Part shown: piece by piece, positions 34,156 through 46,152 of the stretch
How the letters are laid out: every line of letters begins with the position of its first letter
Numbering within the stretch: the stretch's first letter is position 1
DNA from: Prostheceraeus crozeri
Lineage: Eukaryota > Platyhelminthes > Polycladida > Euryleptidae
Assembly (NCBI GenBank): GCA_907163375.1
Contig: CAJQUW010010412.1
Coordinates: 1-64,000 of the forward strand
Reading direction: 5' to 3'
Length of the DNA stretch: 64,000 bases
The notes under the pieces: model-generated
Databases searched by the model: none
What the model saw: the letters and a program-made list of their open reading frames with translations, nothing else
Told to the model about the DNA's origin: nothing
Program-made: the position numbers and the translations under genes

Positions 34156-35310
34156 CATAATGTGTCAGTTGTTGGCCAATTTTTACAATAATGCCAAAAT
34201 TGAAAATTGTTGTTTTATTAGAAAATAAAACCAACAAAATTACGCGGGGAGTCATAAACTTCCAATTTTTGTGAAGTCACAGGAGTAGATGAGTCGAACA
34301 TCAAGTCGGGAATGTTCTCCAAAAAGTTGCAGATCTATATGCATTAGTACTTTGTGTAACACTTAAGTCTTTATGTCCGCTGTTGCCGACATTGATGCAA
34401 GGAATCTATACATATCTCCCTCATTGATAAATTCATCATCATTAATTTCTGTCTTGTGTCTTGTCTTTAGCTTCAAAGTTATTTCAATTACTATCTATCT
34501 ACCACAATAAATATGAAGTTGGGCATTATTCAAACAATCTATGAAAACATCTCCTAAACATTTGATTAGCTGTGGCATGATTGTTCCTGCTGTGTTCACC
34601 CTGGACTCTGAACAGTACCGAGATCAAGGCTGGACGATTCTTCCTTGCTAAGCAAGGCATTTTTCTTTAATCCTGTAACTCGCATCCGGAGGACGGGAAA
34701 ATATCACTAACACAGCATTCAGAAGTTGTCCTTCTGAGCCCGAGTTAACTCGCATCGGTAGGTCATATACTGACAGGTAAACTTTTCCGTTACACTGTTC
34801 ACGAATGCCGAGTTAATTCGTTTCTAGTATGAAATGACTTAATGTCCCACTTTCGACTTTCGACTTTCGATACTCTTGCAATGTTTACAATTAATGTAAA
34901 TTCGCATTCTTTATCACAGGATGTGACCTATTACACTGAAAATCAGAATCGTAAATGGCAGGATTAGGCTACCTTTTGAGAATGAATAGAAGTTATTGAA
35001 ATATTCTCGAATACATTAATAGCTCACATGTGATACTGGTCAATGTTCAAAGATATCTTTCAAAACGACGCTTAGGAGAACAGAATGTCTAAAAGTAGAG
35101 CGCAGCTCAAAATTGCGTCACAAGTTTGACTGCAAATTAGAATTGTGTAGATAATTTGCAGAAATGTGTCATATTGTCTTTGAGTCACATCGCACAGATC
35201 TGATCGCATTGTTTTAGATCACAACTTAACGACCAAGCAGGTGGCTGATGCTGTTGCACAACATTATTAAAAAGATGATGAGAGTGAAGATGATGTATAG
35301 GCGAGATTTC
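34156..35310. other. no gene seen
   Basis: Contains repeated CGAGTTAACTCG-like words (near 34742, 34811 and again at 37152). No coding sequence recognised. Confidence 0.45.
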
Positions 35311-36718
35311 GTATGAGGCCATGAGTTTAGATGTATGAGATGTATGAGGCTATGAGTCTAGATGTATGAGATGTATGAGGCTATGAGTCTAGATGTATGA
35401 GATGTATGAGGCTATGAGTCTAGATGTATGAGATGTATGAGGCTATGAGTCTAGATGTATGAGATGTATGAGGCTATGAGTCTAGATGTATGAGATGTAT
35501 GAGGCTATGAGTCTAGATGTATGAGATGTATGAGGCTATGAGTCTAGATGTATGAGATGTATGAGGCTATGAGTCTAGATGTATGAGATGTATGAGGCTA
35601 TGGGTCTAGATGTATGAGTCTAGATGTATGAGATGTATGAGGCTATGAGTCTAGATGTATGAGATGTATGAGGCTATGGGTCTAGATGTATGAGTCTAGA
35701 TGTATGAGATGTATGAGGCTATGAGTCTAGATGTATGAGATGTATGAGGCTATGAGTCTAGATGTATGAGTCTAGATGTATGAGATGTATGAGGCTATGA
35801 GTCTAGATGTATGAGATGTATGAGGCTATGGGTCTAGATGTATGAGTCTAGATGTATGAGATGTATGAGGCTATGAGTCTAGATGTATGAGATGTATGAG
35901 GCTATGAGTCTAGATGTATGAGATGTATGAGGCTATGAGTCTAGATGTATGAGATGTATGAGGCTATGAGTCTAGATGTATGAGATGTATGAGGCTATGA
36001 GTCTAGATGTATGAGATGTATGAGGCTATGAGTCTAGATGTATGAGATGTATGAGGCTATGAGTCTAGATGTATGAGATGTATGAGGCTATGAGTCTAGA
36101 TGTATGAGATGTATGAGGCTATGGGTCTAGATGTATGAGTCTAGATGTATGAGATGTATGAGGCTATGAGTCTAGATGTATGAGATGTATGAGGCTATGG
36201 GTCTAGATGTATGAGTCTAGATGTATGAGATGTATGAGGCTATGAGTCTAGATGTATGAGATGTATGAGGCTATGAGTCTAGATGTATGAGTCTAGATGT
36301 ATGAGATGTATGAGGCTATGAGTCTAGATGTATGAGATGTATGAGGCTATGGGTCTAGATGTATGAGTCTAGATGTATGAGATGTATGAGGCTATGAGTC
36401 TAGATGTATGAGATGTATGAGGCTATGAGTCTAGATGTATGAGATGTATGAGGCTATGAGTCTAGATGTATGAGATGTATGAGGCTATGAGTCTAGATGT
36501 ATGAGATGTATGAGGCTATTAGTCTAGATGTATGAGATGTATGAGGCTATGAGTCTAGATGTATGAGATGTATGAGGCTATGAGTCTAGATGTATGAGAT
36601 GTATGAGGCTATGGGTCTAGATGTATGAGTCTAGATGTATGAGATGTATGAGGCTATGAGTCTAGATGTATGAGATGTATGAGGCTATGAGTCTAGATGT
36701 ATGAGATGTATGAGGCTA
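35311..36718. repeat. 31-bp minisatellite with 521-bp higher-order repeat
   Basis: About 41 tandem units of 31 bp (TCTAGATGTATGAGATGTAT then GAGGCTATGAG). Nine units carry an extra 14-bp piece (TCTAGATGTATGAG), at 35602, 35678, 35754, 35830, 36123, 36199, 36275, 36351 and 36613. The first four are 76 bp apart, and the next four repeat the same pattern (including a GAG instead of GGG in the third) exactly 521 bp later. So blocks of 15 units were duplicated. Not coding: 31 is not a multiple of 3. Confidence 0.95.
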
Positions 36719-37621
36719 GATTTCGATGATCTGATGATGGAGAATTGTGCATTTACTGTGTTGCTGAACAGAGTGCCATGTCCTTGCCTCTGTTGCAACA
36801 TGTTTCCGTCAACTCCATGCGATTCGAGACAACAGGAGAGAGATTTACTTTGTAGATTAGAATCAGCAGGTTCTCCTGATTCCACACAATCTTTCTCATG
36901 GATCTGACTTACTCATTATCTCGATTTAAGCAGAGCTATATTGCTGAGGATTGAACACAGACTATGTTCACTGCTTCGATCATATGTAAACTTGATGCTT
37001 AGAATAAAAGCTCTTTATTAAATTTCTGTTTAAGAAAATACAAAATTTATCATCTCAAAATCAGTGGATAATTTAATTTTGACCGAAGCCCCTTCAGAGA
37101 CACAGAGGGACACCTAAATTGTTTCAATGATATTGGCTTGCTGTCTCGATGCGAGTTAACTCGTGCTCAGTGAAAGTCGGTGGGTATATGAAATAAGCAT
37201 CGCAGCCAAAGCCCGTTCAGACAGAGCACGGTTTTAAAAGTTATTTATTTGAAGTCACGAAATTAAAAAAAAATTCTGGGCATAATCCTCCAACCCGATT
37301 GCAAATTCATCCTCTTTAAGCATGAGCTTATTGGTCGCCTAAATACATTTTCATATATTTCAAAATACTTGCACTCTGAAAGACCTGTCGATCGAGTTAT
37401 TCATGCCATTATTCTTTCTAAGATAAAATGCGGCATATCGGTGCATGCTAGTGATAGAATCGCTGTAAAGAGAATTGATTATTTTGTGTATGTCATCTAC
37501 AGCAAAAAGACACACGATTACACATATACATATTTTTCTGTATAATTCTTATGCATATTTTTTCTGTACAACTGTGTGAATGAAAATCCTTTTTCTGGTT
37601 ATTCAGTACAATTTTTCATCG
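36719..37621. other. no gene seen
   Basis: Flanks the minisatellite. AGATTTCG occurs at both edges of the array (35303 and 36718). ORFs of 66-68 codons are unrecognised. Confidence 0.45.
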
Positions 37622-37750
37622 CTTTCTCTACCTCCCTCTCTCTTTCTCTCTCTCTCTCCAGCTACGAAGTTTTCAATAAATCAACAGATTTGGGCTCATG
37701 CTTCACATCATTTGTGCGAGTGACACAGCAAGGGGAACCGTCCTCTTCTT

Positions 37751-37796
<46 letters not shown>
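37622..37796. repeat. (CT)n microsatellites
   Basis: CT runs at 37622-37661 and 37752-37796. The Ser/Leu-rich ORF of 136 codons at 37576-37986 is a by-product. Confidence 0.9.
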
Positions 37797-37798
<2 letters not shown>

Positions 37799-39596
37799 CG
37801 TGCCATTATCTATCCACATCTTTCTCTACTTCTTTCACAGTCAACAGCACTTTGCAGAAGGAGTTCCATCCAATAAGCTACTTCAAACTATTCTATACAA
37901 ATGACGCTCACAGTGAGACAATAATTATCGTGTCTTCAGCGCTATCTGAATGGCATGTTATCTATTACAATACAGCGTTGAAATAGTCGATCACCTTGTG
38001 TGGAATTCTTTCTGGTAAGCACAGCCAGTCATTTTTCTAAAATGTTTAACACAGCAAAAATGCAAATTATTTCACAGCGGAGTTCTAAGTTGAAAATATG
38101 AATGCATGAAGACTATTTGATTTTAAGAAAACAAATTTTCAGAATGTGTTGCGATAATAACAGAAAATACGCTGTTGACTAACTGGTGGCATTTATTTAC
38201 CTCAAAACTAGTGTTTTCTCCTTTTGTTGGGTAAAGCCCTTCGAAGAAATATTCTGAAAATGAAAAAATCGCCACATTATCTATCTATACTACTTTCAAA
38301 ATATTGCCTATAAACTTCGAGAAAGCACTTTCAAACTATATATATTTCTGAAAGCCTATTTTGTAACAATTTTGAATAACACAAGGAGAATGTTTCAAAC
38401 TGATTTATGTGCTTGTCAAAGCAAGTCAAAGAAAATTTGGGGCTTTCGGGTTTATGGGCCTCTAGGAACCACCAATTTCAAAAACAATTAATTCAACAAC
38501 ATTCGAATGATAGATCCGAAAATTCTGTTTTAGATGTCAATATTTCCTAATAGCAAAAAAATTTGGAAGGTGTCGACAAATGTACGTACGTGTCCGTAGA
38601 TTTATGCCAAGTATCCAACTTGCTGTCGCGCACATGACTATCATTGCAATTGACTTCAAATACTAAACTTGGGACACAATCACGCAACATAAAAAAACAA
38701 AGCTTACAAGCCCACGTCAAATCAGGAGAAAGGAATATACAGGGATTTTTGGGATTCACAATCTCTGCGATTACTATCGATGACAGCATGAGCTGTATGT
38801 CTGCTTGGGTATGCCTTGAAATAGTCATGCAAATCGTGGCATTTACATTGATAACTATTCTCTTTTGAGCTATACAAATAGAAATACATCAAAATCCTGA
38901 AAATCAGCTCTTCCTCTTATTTGCTTGTGTTATATGTTGCTATCACGGAATAAATGAATGGAAGTTGCATCGTCGGTGTAAGAAGATGGTTTTTACAAAA
39001 CTGCTTCTCCTATCTCTTCTATCTGATATTTCTTCTATCTATTATCTTCTATCATAAGGACGAACAGTACAGGTTCAAACACAATGCCTGAGACACTGCG
39101 ACGACAACCTCTATCCAAGTTGCGCAAAATCCATTTGACAAAAAAACAAAAGATGAATTCCAATGATGCATCTACGGTAGTCTAAAGGTACGAAATGATC
39201 ACAAGTGCAGTTAGAAGAGCCACACACAATTCCATGTGCTCTGGATTGCATTTCCTTTCTCTACTCGGAAGATTCACAAAGAGGGGGCTCCATACTCCAA
39301 TACACACCTTATGCAATTGAAATATATTGGATAGTAATATACAGTTGGCGCACTTCCAGAAATGGCTTCAATTGCCGCAACACAGAAAGGCTCGATGACG
39401 ATCTCTTTGTGATATTAGCTACATGTGTATTCCACTTAAGAACTTTGATGCAGTAAGAGGAATGTTAGGAACACCCAAATCAGCTAAATCCTTTGTATTT
39501 GAAATTTGCACAAACATTTGCGAACACTCCTCTGTTTTGATTTCTATTTTGTATTCATTTAGCCACTGTGGTAATTCACTATACACTAGGTGACAT
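37797..39596. other. no gene seen
   Basis: AT-rich. The 93-codon minus ORF at 38547-38828 and 83-codon plus ORF at 39205-39456 are unrecognised. Confidence 0.45.
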
Positions 39597-40017
39597 TGCC
39601 ACGCGTAATTCACGTGTAATTACGGAGCACCCGCAAACATCCGTCGTTAAGGGTAGTTTACATTTCTACGCGCTGCACTAGGAGTCAGCAATCAACTGAT
39701 TTGACGCTTTTAAAACATGGGGAATGTTTGCGAATACGTACGGGCGAGCGTTTATAGTTTACGCGTCCACTAAGGTTGTCCGCGTTGCCGATTGAACCAC
39801 AGATGAACCGCTAAGCATGCTCTGTCTTCCCTGAGCATGAAATTGAGGTGCTATCACATTGTTTAGCCTCTGATACATGCAGACACATAAGACGCAAAGT
39901 CTACATAACAGGACTGCCGATAGATGTTGCAGCAATGTCACGCGTGGCCACGGATGTTTAGGGTCATGTGTAATTACGCGCAGTTTAAGCGTGAATTACG
40001 CGTAATTGGGCGTGGCA
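39597..40017. mobile_element. MITE with imperfect TGCCACGC termini
   Basis: The left end TGCCACGCGTAATTCACG and the reverse complement of the right end, TGCCACGCCCAATTACGC, agree at the tip and share ACGCGTAATTCACG with an offset. Further in, CAAACATCCG on the left and AAACATCCGTGG on the right-end complement also match. About 421 bp, rich in CGCG and TAATTACG words, non-coding. Confidence 0.55.
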
Positions 40018-40139
40018 TGTCTCATGCGTAGCCATGCATGAGAAGACTTGTAATAGCGTCATTATAGATAATACCAATCAGCATATTTAGTAAGTGATAG
40101 AAGCCGTTTGTGTATAATACATCAATCTTTTACAAAGTA

Positions 40140-40620
40140 ACTGAAAATAGAGGGGCAAAACGATGACCCTTGAGGCACCCCACTAAACATCAGGAAGGAT
40201 CTCACTCGTACAATGTTTCCATCGGACCCGTTGAATCTTTCAAATAATTGTTGATAAAGGCAATCAAACATGGATTCAAATTGTCTTTGAGCATCTTCTT
40301 AATAAGAAGAAAATTATGAGAAAACTTGCCAAAACCAGATACGAAATGACAAGCGCACACATTAGGTCTTTGAATGCTACATGCTATAAAATCCTCAATA
40401 TTAAGAAGTGCGCAAGCTGTTGCTCTGTTTTTCTACAGCCATATTGATAACGATCAACTTTCATCTATAATTCAGCACCGGTTCTTTTGATTATCTGTTT
40501 CTCCAGACTTCCTTCGGGAATAGGCAGTAAAGAAATTGGCCTAGTATAATTAAGTTTCAGGGGAGTGGATTTGGAAGTTGGTACCAAAAAATCCCCAACC
40601 AAAGCATGTTGTCCAATGCA
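40140..40620 (-). pseudogene. decayed LINE reverse transcriptase
   Basis: Across two or three frames on the minus strand: VPTSKSTPLKLNYTRPISLL (RPISLLP block), LEKQIIKR, YQYGCRKTE, TACALLNIEDFIAC, FVSGFGKFSHN (degenerate F-D-x-x-K-A-F-D block), AFINNYLKD, and GVPQGSSFCPSIFS (motif B, 40143-40181). Many frameshifts and stops: an old LINE relic. Confidence 0.65.
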
Positions 40621-41754
40621 GTAGATCAATTATAGCTTAAGAAAGTCTTTCAAACCGTTCCTCCAGCTCGCCAGGCTCCTCTTATGACAACGTCATCGAA
40701 AGGTGCTTACAACTGGCTATGAGTAACTCCCAGTCAAAGCTTCGGACTCAAACAGGAACCTACAGAAGTGCTAATTCTTTTGAAATGATGGGGCGCACGA
40801 CAGCTCAGCGTTTTGCGTTTAGACTGCTTCTCCACCTGGCGGAGTCCAATCTGTTCAGTACGCCAGCGCCATGCCTCTTTCATTGAGGACATTGCTAGCT
40901 TCAAAACTTCCATTATAGCTTATTTCCTCTATCATATTTGCATCTTTGTTTGTCAAACGTTTTCTACATGCAGTTACGTATGGTCGCTTCCTCTTAATTT
41001 CAGGCAGCAGTGTGTTCTTTTGTGTTTTTCTAATTTCTAATTCTAACGCAATGTGCTTAGAAAGAAAGGCAATTTCCAGCAGTCTTGACTGCTTTTCACT
41101 TAATGTTGCAAAAGGATCCTGAAATAAGGTAAGAATGTCAGGCAGTTCCAAGCCAATTCCTTCTATTTCGGGCGCTAATGTCACAATTGCAGAACAATTC
41201 GAATGAAAATGAAATCTACAAATTCTTCTGCCAAATCAAGAGTCAGTATTGACAACCGACGTAACAAAGTTTTATTTTAAATTCATGTTCACTTATGTCG
41301 GAAAATGCTTATTCAGTGATACGAAAGACGATTTGTTTAAAATGTTTGTGAGCACCTGTCACCTTCGCTGCAAACCCCGTCCCATCTTTGCATTGCCTCA
41401 AAATTTCAGTGGATTTGGAAGGTCAAATGATTTGCTTAGAAAACCACACTTTTCGGTGGAAAGGATTCCGCCATTTTTCGAGAATATTTCATGCGATGAC
41501 TTTCAACGAAACGGATCGATATGCATTATCAATGCATTCATTTACTGATGTGTTTCTATGAATCATGTCCTGAACATTAGATGCACCATAGATATCGAAT
41601 GCAATCTCCAAAATCAGAATGTTGTCAAATGTGGATTGGATGGCACTCATGAATAATTGCAAACTAAAAATAGGAATGAAACAGCAGTTTTTGCGTCTTT
41701 TCCCTAAAAATGTGAAAACGTTCGGTATCTTCTAGATGTCCATAGTGGAGATGG
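40621..41754. other. no recognisable gene
   Basis: A 109-codon minus ORF (40855-41184, Glu/Leu/Lys-rich) and a 99-codon plus ORF (41249-41548) have fairly protein-like composition, but I recognise no family and see no flanking exon chain. Confidence 0.35.
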
Positions 41755-42459
41755 AACCGCGGTCCTTGACCGGTCTGAAGAAGGAACTGTGCCGGTCTCC
41801 GGTCTGAAGTAGAACCTGCGCCGGTCTCCGATCTGAACCGCTATTAAGTAGGATCTGTGCCGGTCTTCGGTCTGAACCGCTATTAAGTAGGACATGTGCC
41901 GGTCTTCGGTCTGAACCGGTATTAAGTTGGACCTGTGCCGGTCTTCGGTCTGAACCGGTATTAAGTTGGATCTCTGTCGGTCTTCGGTCTGAAGTAGAAC
42001 CTGCGCCGGTCTCCGGTCTGAAGCAGAACCTGCGCCGGTCTCCGGTCTGAAGTAGAACCTGCGCCGGTCTCCGGTCTGAAGCAGAACCTGCGCCGGTCTC
42101 CGGTCTGAACCGGTATTAAGTTGGATCTGTGCCGGTGTCCGGTCTGAAGTTAGAACCTGTGCCGGTCTCCGATCCGCACCGGTATGAAGTAGAACCTGTG
42201 TCGATCTCTGATCCGAACCGGTATTAAGTTGGATCTGTGCCGGTCTCCGATCCGAACCGGTATGAAGTAGGACCTGTGCCGTTATCCAGTCTGAAGCAGA
42301 ACCTGCGCCGGTCTCCGATCCGAACCGGTATGAAGTAGGACCTGTGCCGTTATCCAGTCTGAAGCAGAACCTGCGCCGGTCTCCGATCCGAACCGGTATG
42401 AAGTAGGACCTGTGCCGGTCTCCGGTCTGAAGTAGGATCTGTGCCGGTCTCCGGTCCCA
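41755..42459. repeat. GC-rich minisatellite of CCGGTCT units
   Basis: Tandem variants built from blocks such as GAAGCAGAACCTGCGCCGGT (29-bp form ending CTCCGGTCT) and a 39-bp form with GAACCGGTATTAAGTTGGAT. Longer blocks (about 68 bp, with GCCGTTATCCAGTCTGAAGC) repeat at 42255-42430. A 256-codon minus ORF (41704-42474), rich in Asp-Arg-Arg-Pro-Ala-Gln, runs through the whole array because most length changes keep frame. I do not consider it a gene, but no stop has arisen. Confidence 0.85.
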
Positions 42460-42978
42460 AGGAGGAAAATTCATAACGCAGATGCATGTATAGGGATCAA
42501 GAGGGTTAATTCGATGCTTTTGTCTCGATTGCTTGATTTCAGAGTTTGATGTTTACATGTACGCCTTCTTGTGCGCCATCGATTTCAATTGTCGTGAATT
42601 GAAATTTTTGGGATCTTATTTTGTCTGTTTGCTAAATTGACTATTTTATACTTAAATCACAGTGAAATGAAATCGATAAAACTAATCTGATAAAATGATA
42701 TGATCTCTCATTTTGCACCAAAACTGCAATCATGCTGTAGTTTGCTGAATCACGCAGATATTTTCATAAACATTTTTGTCAGGTTGCTATGATGCCATCA
42801 TGCAAAAATAATGTCAAATTAACTAAAAGCTATTTAATCATTTTTGCAGCCAAATAGCTAAGATGAGCTGATAATTGTAATACTCGTATGTGCTGAACAC
42901 GATTCTCGTACTTCAATTTACTTCGTCGGAACAGTGTTAATATTATTTCCGGATTTTTTTTTCAGATACGATACCGAC
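42460..42978. other. presumed 5' flank / 5' UTR intron of the ABCC gene
   Basis: No coding sequence. It ends in a strong acceptor-like tract (nine T's then CAG, 42957-42965) 13 nt before the proposed start codon, which suggests an upstream non-coding exon. No clear TATA box or initiator that I can defend. Confidence 0.4.
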
Positions 42979-43011
42979 ATGCAGTTGAAGATCTGCTCAA
43001 CACCTTTCTTG
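42979..43011 (+). CDS. ABCC exon 1 (first coding, 11 codons)
   Basis: ATG followed by 10 codons (MQLKICSTPFL), then GTAAGC. It ends in phase 0, as exon 2 requires, and the short residue string with a Cys fits the extracellular N-terminus of MRP1-type proteins before TM1. Too short for ORF detection, so the evidence is position, phase, donor and length. Confidence 0.6.
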
Positions 43012-43886
43012 GTAAGCAAATCACAGAAACGGCAAATTATGCAATTTTGAGGATGTTTCCCTGCACGCATCGTTGTCATCTACATGTACATGTATTTTCC
43101 ACTCAGATAATCAAAAGATCTGCGGCGCATTTTCCTCGTTGCATTGTTGGGATTAAACTAACTGAACCCAGACATCGGAAACGAGGGTAAGAAGAAGTCC
43201 ACTTCCCCATTCAGAACTTGCTACTCGAAGTCTTGAAGCCGCAAAATCATTGTTATCCCAATAAACAGTTCTTTACGCACGAGTATACAATATTGCAGTC
43301 ATCTTTATTTACTCATGCTCCGGCGACAACAAGCCGTGTCGCCGCGTAGTTACATCAAAGAGGACGTTTATCCCTGGGAATTTTGGAGCAGGAACTACGT
43401 GAAACTGTAGCACAAAGGAAAGTCTTTCACAAAATGCAATTTTACTAATTCATCTAAAACATACAATACAAAAACGTGAAGGAATCGCGCGCACTGCACT
43501 GCACTGTTCAGATACTGGCGGTTGATGATCTTGGCTCGGTCATGAATTGGTTAATTGCACTTTATTGTATCTCTTATCTTGCATAATGTGCTTTATTATG
43601 TGCTTTAAATGAAGCTGTTTATTTATCGTTTATCATCATGGAATCACGGTGACCCCAGGCCAGGTTAAGTTATCAAATGATCTAAAATTTTACAATAGGG
43701 TCTACATCTTAATTAAAATGAAAACAAAACAATGACAACGACAATTGTCAACACGACACGAAATTCGATCATGTTTCGAACTCAGGACTCAATTATTCGT
43801 GTATATGCTCCATTTGAAAATCGGACTTCATTGTGAAATCTGCGATTCCTCTCATGTTTCCTAAATATCGACTCATCTTTTTTCAG

Positions 43887-44063
43887 AACACAACGTCATT
43901 TTGGGATCAAGCTCGTCCATACCCTTCGCCATGCTTTTTATACAGTATTATGACGTTTCCGTGTGTGCTGATCTGGCTTGGATTTATTCCATATTTCCAT
44001 TATATATATAAAGAAAGACGTCCACTAGCTATTCCTCACAATATCTTGAATAAATCTCGCACG
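43887..44063 (+). CDS. ABCC exon 2 (TMD0, TM1)
   Basis: 177 bp, phase 0/0, acceptor TTTTTTCAG, donor GTGAGT. Encodes NTTSFWDQ, then a hydrophobic helix (CFLYSIMTFPCVLIWLGFIP) and ILNKSRT, matching the LNKT-type loop after TM1 of MRP1. NTT is a possible N-glycosylation site on the outside. Confidence 0.9.
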
Positions 44064-44329
44064 GTGAGTTGATTTACATTCTACTTGCTGTCCAGGTCAG
44101 TAGATTTTTGGTGTTTGTTGTTCTTTTGTTTGTCTTTTGATTTTCCATGCCATATTAAGGATAAACTCTCTCAATAGCGCAAGACACTTTTTCGCTAGCA
44201 CAGGGAGAACTTGACTACTTCAAAAATGTACTTTCTTACACCGTGCCAAGCAATGATCAGACTTGAAAACCGGAAACGCGTCATTTACAAATGTTCACAA
44301 CCCGACCAGGGTTGTTTATATCGCCAAAT

Positions 44330-46010
44330 ATGTTTTTGATTATGAACAAAGTGAAATTTGAATGCATTGTGACTAGTGGTTGAAGCTTAGATTAAATATG
44401 TACAAAAAATGATTACACATAACACCAAACGAATTGATGACATTACTTGCAAAATTAAGGATCAATTGTCCTGGTTTAGACTTGTGGTCTTGAAACTGAT
44501 AGTGATACGCAGTATTCAACCTAAGTTGAAGGAGGTTGAAAATAAACATAATGATAAACTAAAACGGTTATGGTTAAATAATCGGATCAAATCTCCGGAT
44601 TGCCTTGTTAATCTAAGTAACTATGAATTAACCATAAAAGAGCGTGAAGTACTAAGGTTTGGCCTTAAACATAGTGTGATTCCTAAAAATATTTGTAATG
44701 ATAAGATTAAATACCAATTAGAAAAAGCTATTGCTGTTAACATTAAAAATGAAAATGAATTTAATTTAACACCAGTGGTAAAACGTGAAATTCAGGAAGC
44801 TGCAACTCACTTCTTTAAAGCTGGAAAAAAGATATGTAATGATAAATACAATCGTGAAACCCACAAAGTACTGGAAAAGTTGGCGAAACGCAGGGATATA
44901 AAAGTGTGTTCCTTTGATAAGGGAAATGGATTGGTGATAGTCAACTCATTTGAGTACAACAAAAAAATGAGTGATATTTTAAAAGACGTAACTAAATTCC
45001 AAAAAATTGAATGTGATGAGGATGACATTCGCAAACATCCGACAGTAACCGAGGATGGGAGATTGTATCGTTACATTTATAAGTATTTGCGTAGACATAT
45101 TGATGAGAAAACGTACAAGTTTATTAGTCCTTCTGGCAGTGAGCTCGGTAGGATCCATGGTACTGTGAAAGTGCACAAAGATAACAAACCTATGAGACCA
45201 ATAATAAGTACTATTGGCTCTGCAAGTTACAATTTGGCAAAATTTTTCGATAATCTAATAAAACCACATATAAATTCGAAACATATGTTGAATTCTACCT
45301 CTCACTTGATAGAAGAAATTAATAAAAATCAAGAACTTTTTCATGACAAGCATATTTTAATTAGTTATGATGTTGAATCACTGTTCACGAACATACCTGT
45401 AAATGAAACAATTGAGCTGGCGGCTAATTTAGTCTATGATAAGAATTCAACTAATAAGCCTTTGTTTGGCAGGGATGTATTTAAAAAAAACTGTGCCTGT
45501 TTGCCACGAGTGGTCAATTTTTATTTAATGACCAAATGTTTAAGCAGATAGATGGTGTAAGTATGGGCTCCCCCCTTGCTCCTACACTCGCAAATCTATT
45601 TTTGTCACATATGCAACAAAATTGGATCAATGAAGAATGCAGTCCACTTTATTACGCAAGATATGTAGATGATTGCATTTGCGTTTTTGATGATATAAAG
45701 AAAGTAGAACGGTTTCACCAATTTTTAAATAGACAACACAAAAATTTAAAATTTACTGTAGATATTGGTGGCAATAGTATAGCATTCTTGGATGTTAAAA
45801 AAAATTTTGCATAATTTGGAAACTAGCATCTTCAGAAAAGAAACGTTCACAAATGTGCTATTAAATTTTGAAGCAAACTGTCCAAGAGCGTGGCACCGGG
45901 GTCTGGTTATTGGAATGCTGAGTAGAGCATATACGGTAGCCAGCAATTGGAATATATTTCATGATGAAATTGAAAAAATTCTGAAAATTTTTGAATGCAA
46001 TGAAATTTGA
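44330..46010 (+). pseudogene. Penelope-like element relic in ABCC intron 2, 3'-truncated
   Basis: N-terminal PLE region and RT on the plus strand: NLSNYELTIKEREVLRFGLK, CSFDKGNGLVIV, GRIHGTVKVHKDNKPMRPII, ISYDVESLFTNIPVNETI (motif A), a frameshift near 45500, GVSMGSPLAPTLANLF (motif B), YARYVDDCICVFDD, IAFLDV, another frameshift near 45800, and the thumb (TSIFRKETFTNVLLNFEANC and on to EKILKIFECNEI). It stops where the NGYP motif, linker and GIY-YIG nuclease should follow. Loss of the 3' part is unusual for an element that integrates from its 3' end, so a later deletion is likely. Its last codons lie 16 nt from the exon 3 acceptor. Confidence 0.85.
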
Positions 46011-46026
46011 ATGATTTTCCTTTTAG

Positions 46027-46152
46027 GTTTTGGCGGTTATCATCGCTACAGCAACTCTACTTAACCTTGGAGAAGGAATCTACGACACTGTAAATGGGGA
46101 AAATCCAGATATCATGAGATTTCTTTCGCCAATCATTGTCCTCCTCACTATA
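46027..46152 (+). CDS. ABCC exon 3 (TMD0)
   Basis: 126 bp, phase 0/0, acceptor TTCCTTTTAG, donor GTAAGT. Encodes VLAVIIATATLLNLGEGIYD and the helix MRFLSPIIVLLTI. The pyrimidine tract of its acceptor is almost all that separates it from the PLE relic. Confidence 0.88.

Noticed and set aside
35311..36718. CRISPR-like repeat array
   Set aside because: Units are contiguous with no unique spacers; a eukaryotic minisatellite.
37576..37986. 136-codon Ser/Leu-rich ORF
   Set aside because: Produced by CT microsatellites.
40855..41184. 109-codon minus-strand ORF
   Set aside because: Protein-like composition but no family recognised and no splice-linked neighbours; left as unassigned.
41704..42474. 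256-codon minus-strand ORF
   Set aside because: Entirely within a minisatellite; the composition follows the repeat. Not called as a gene.
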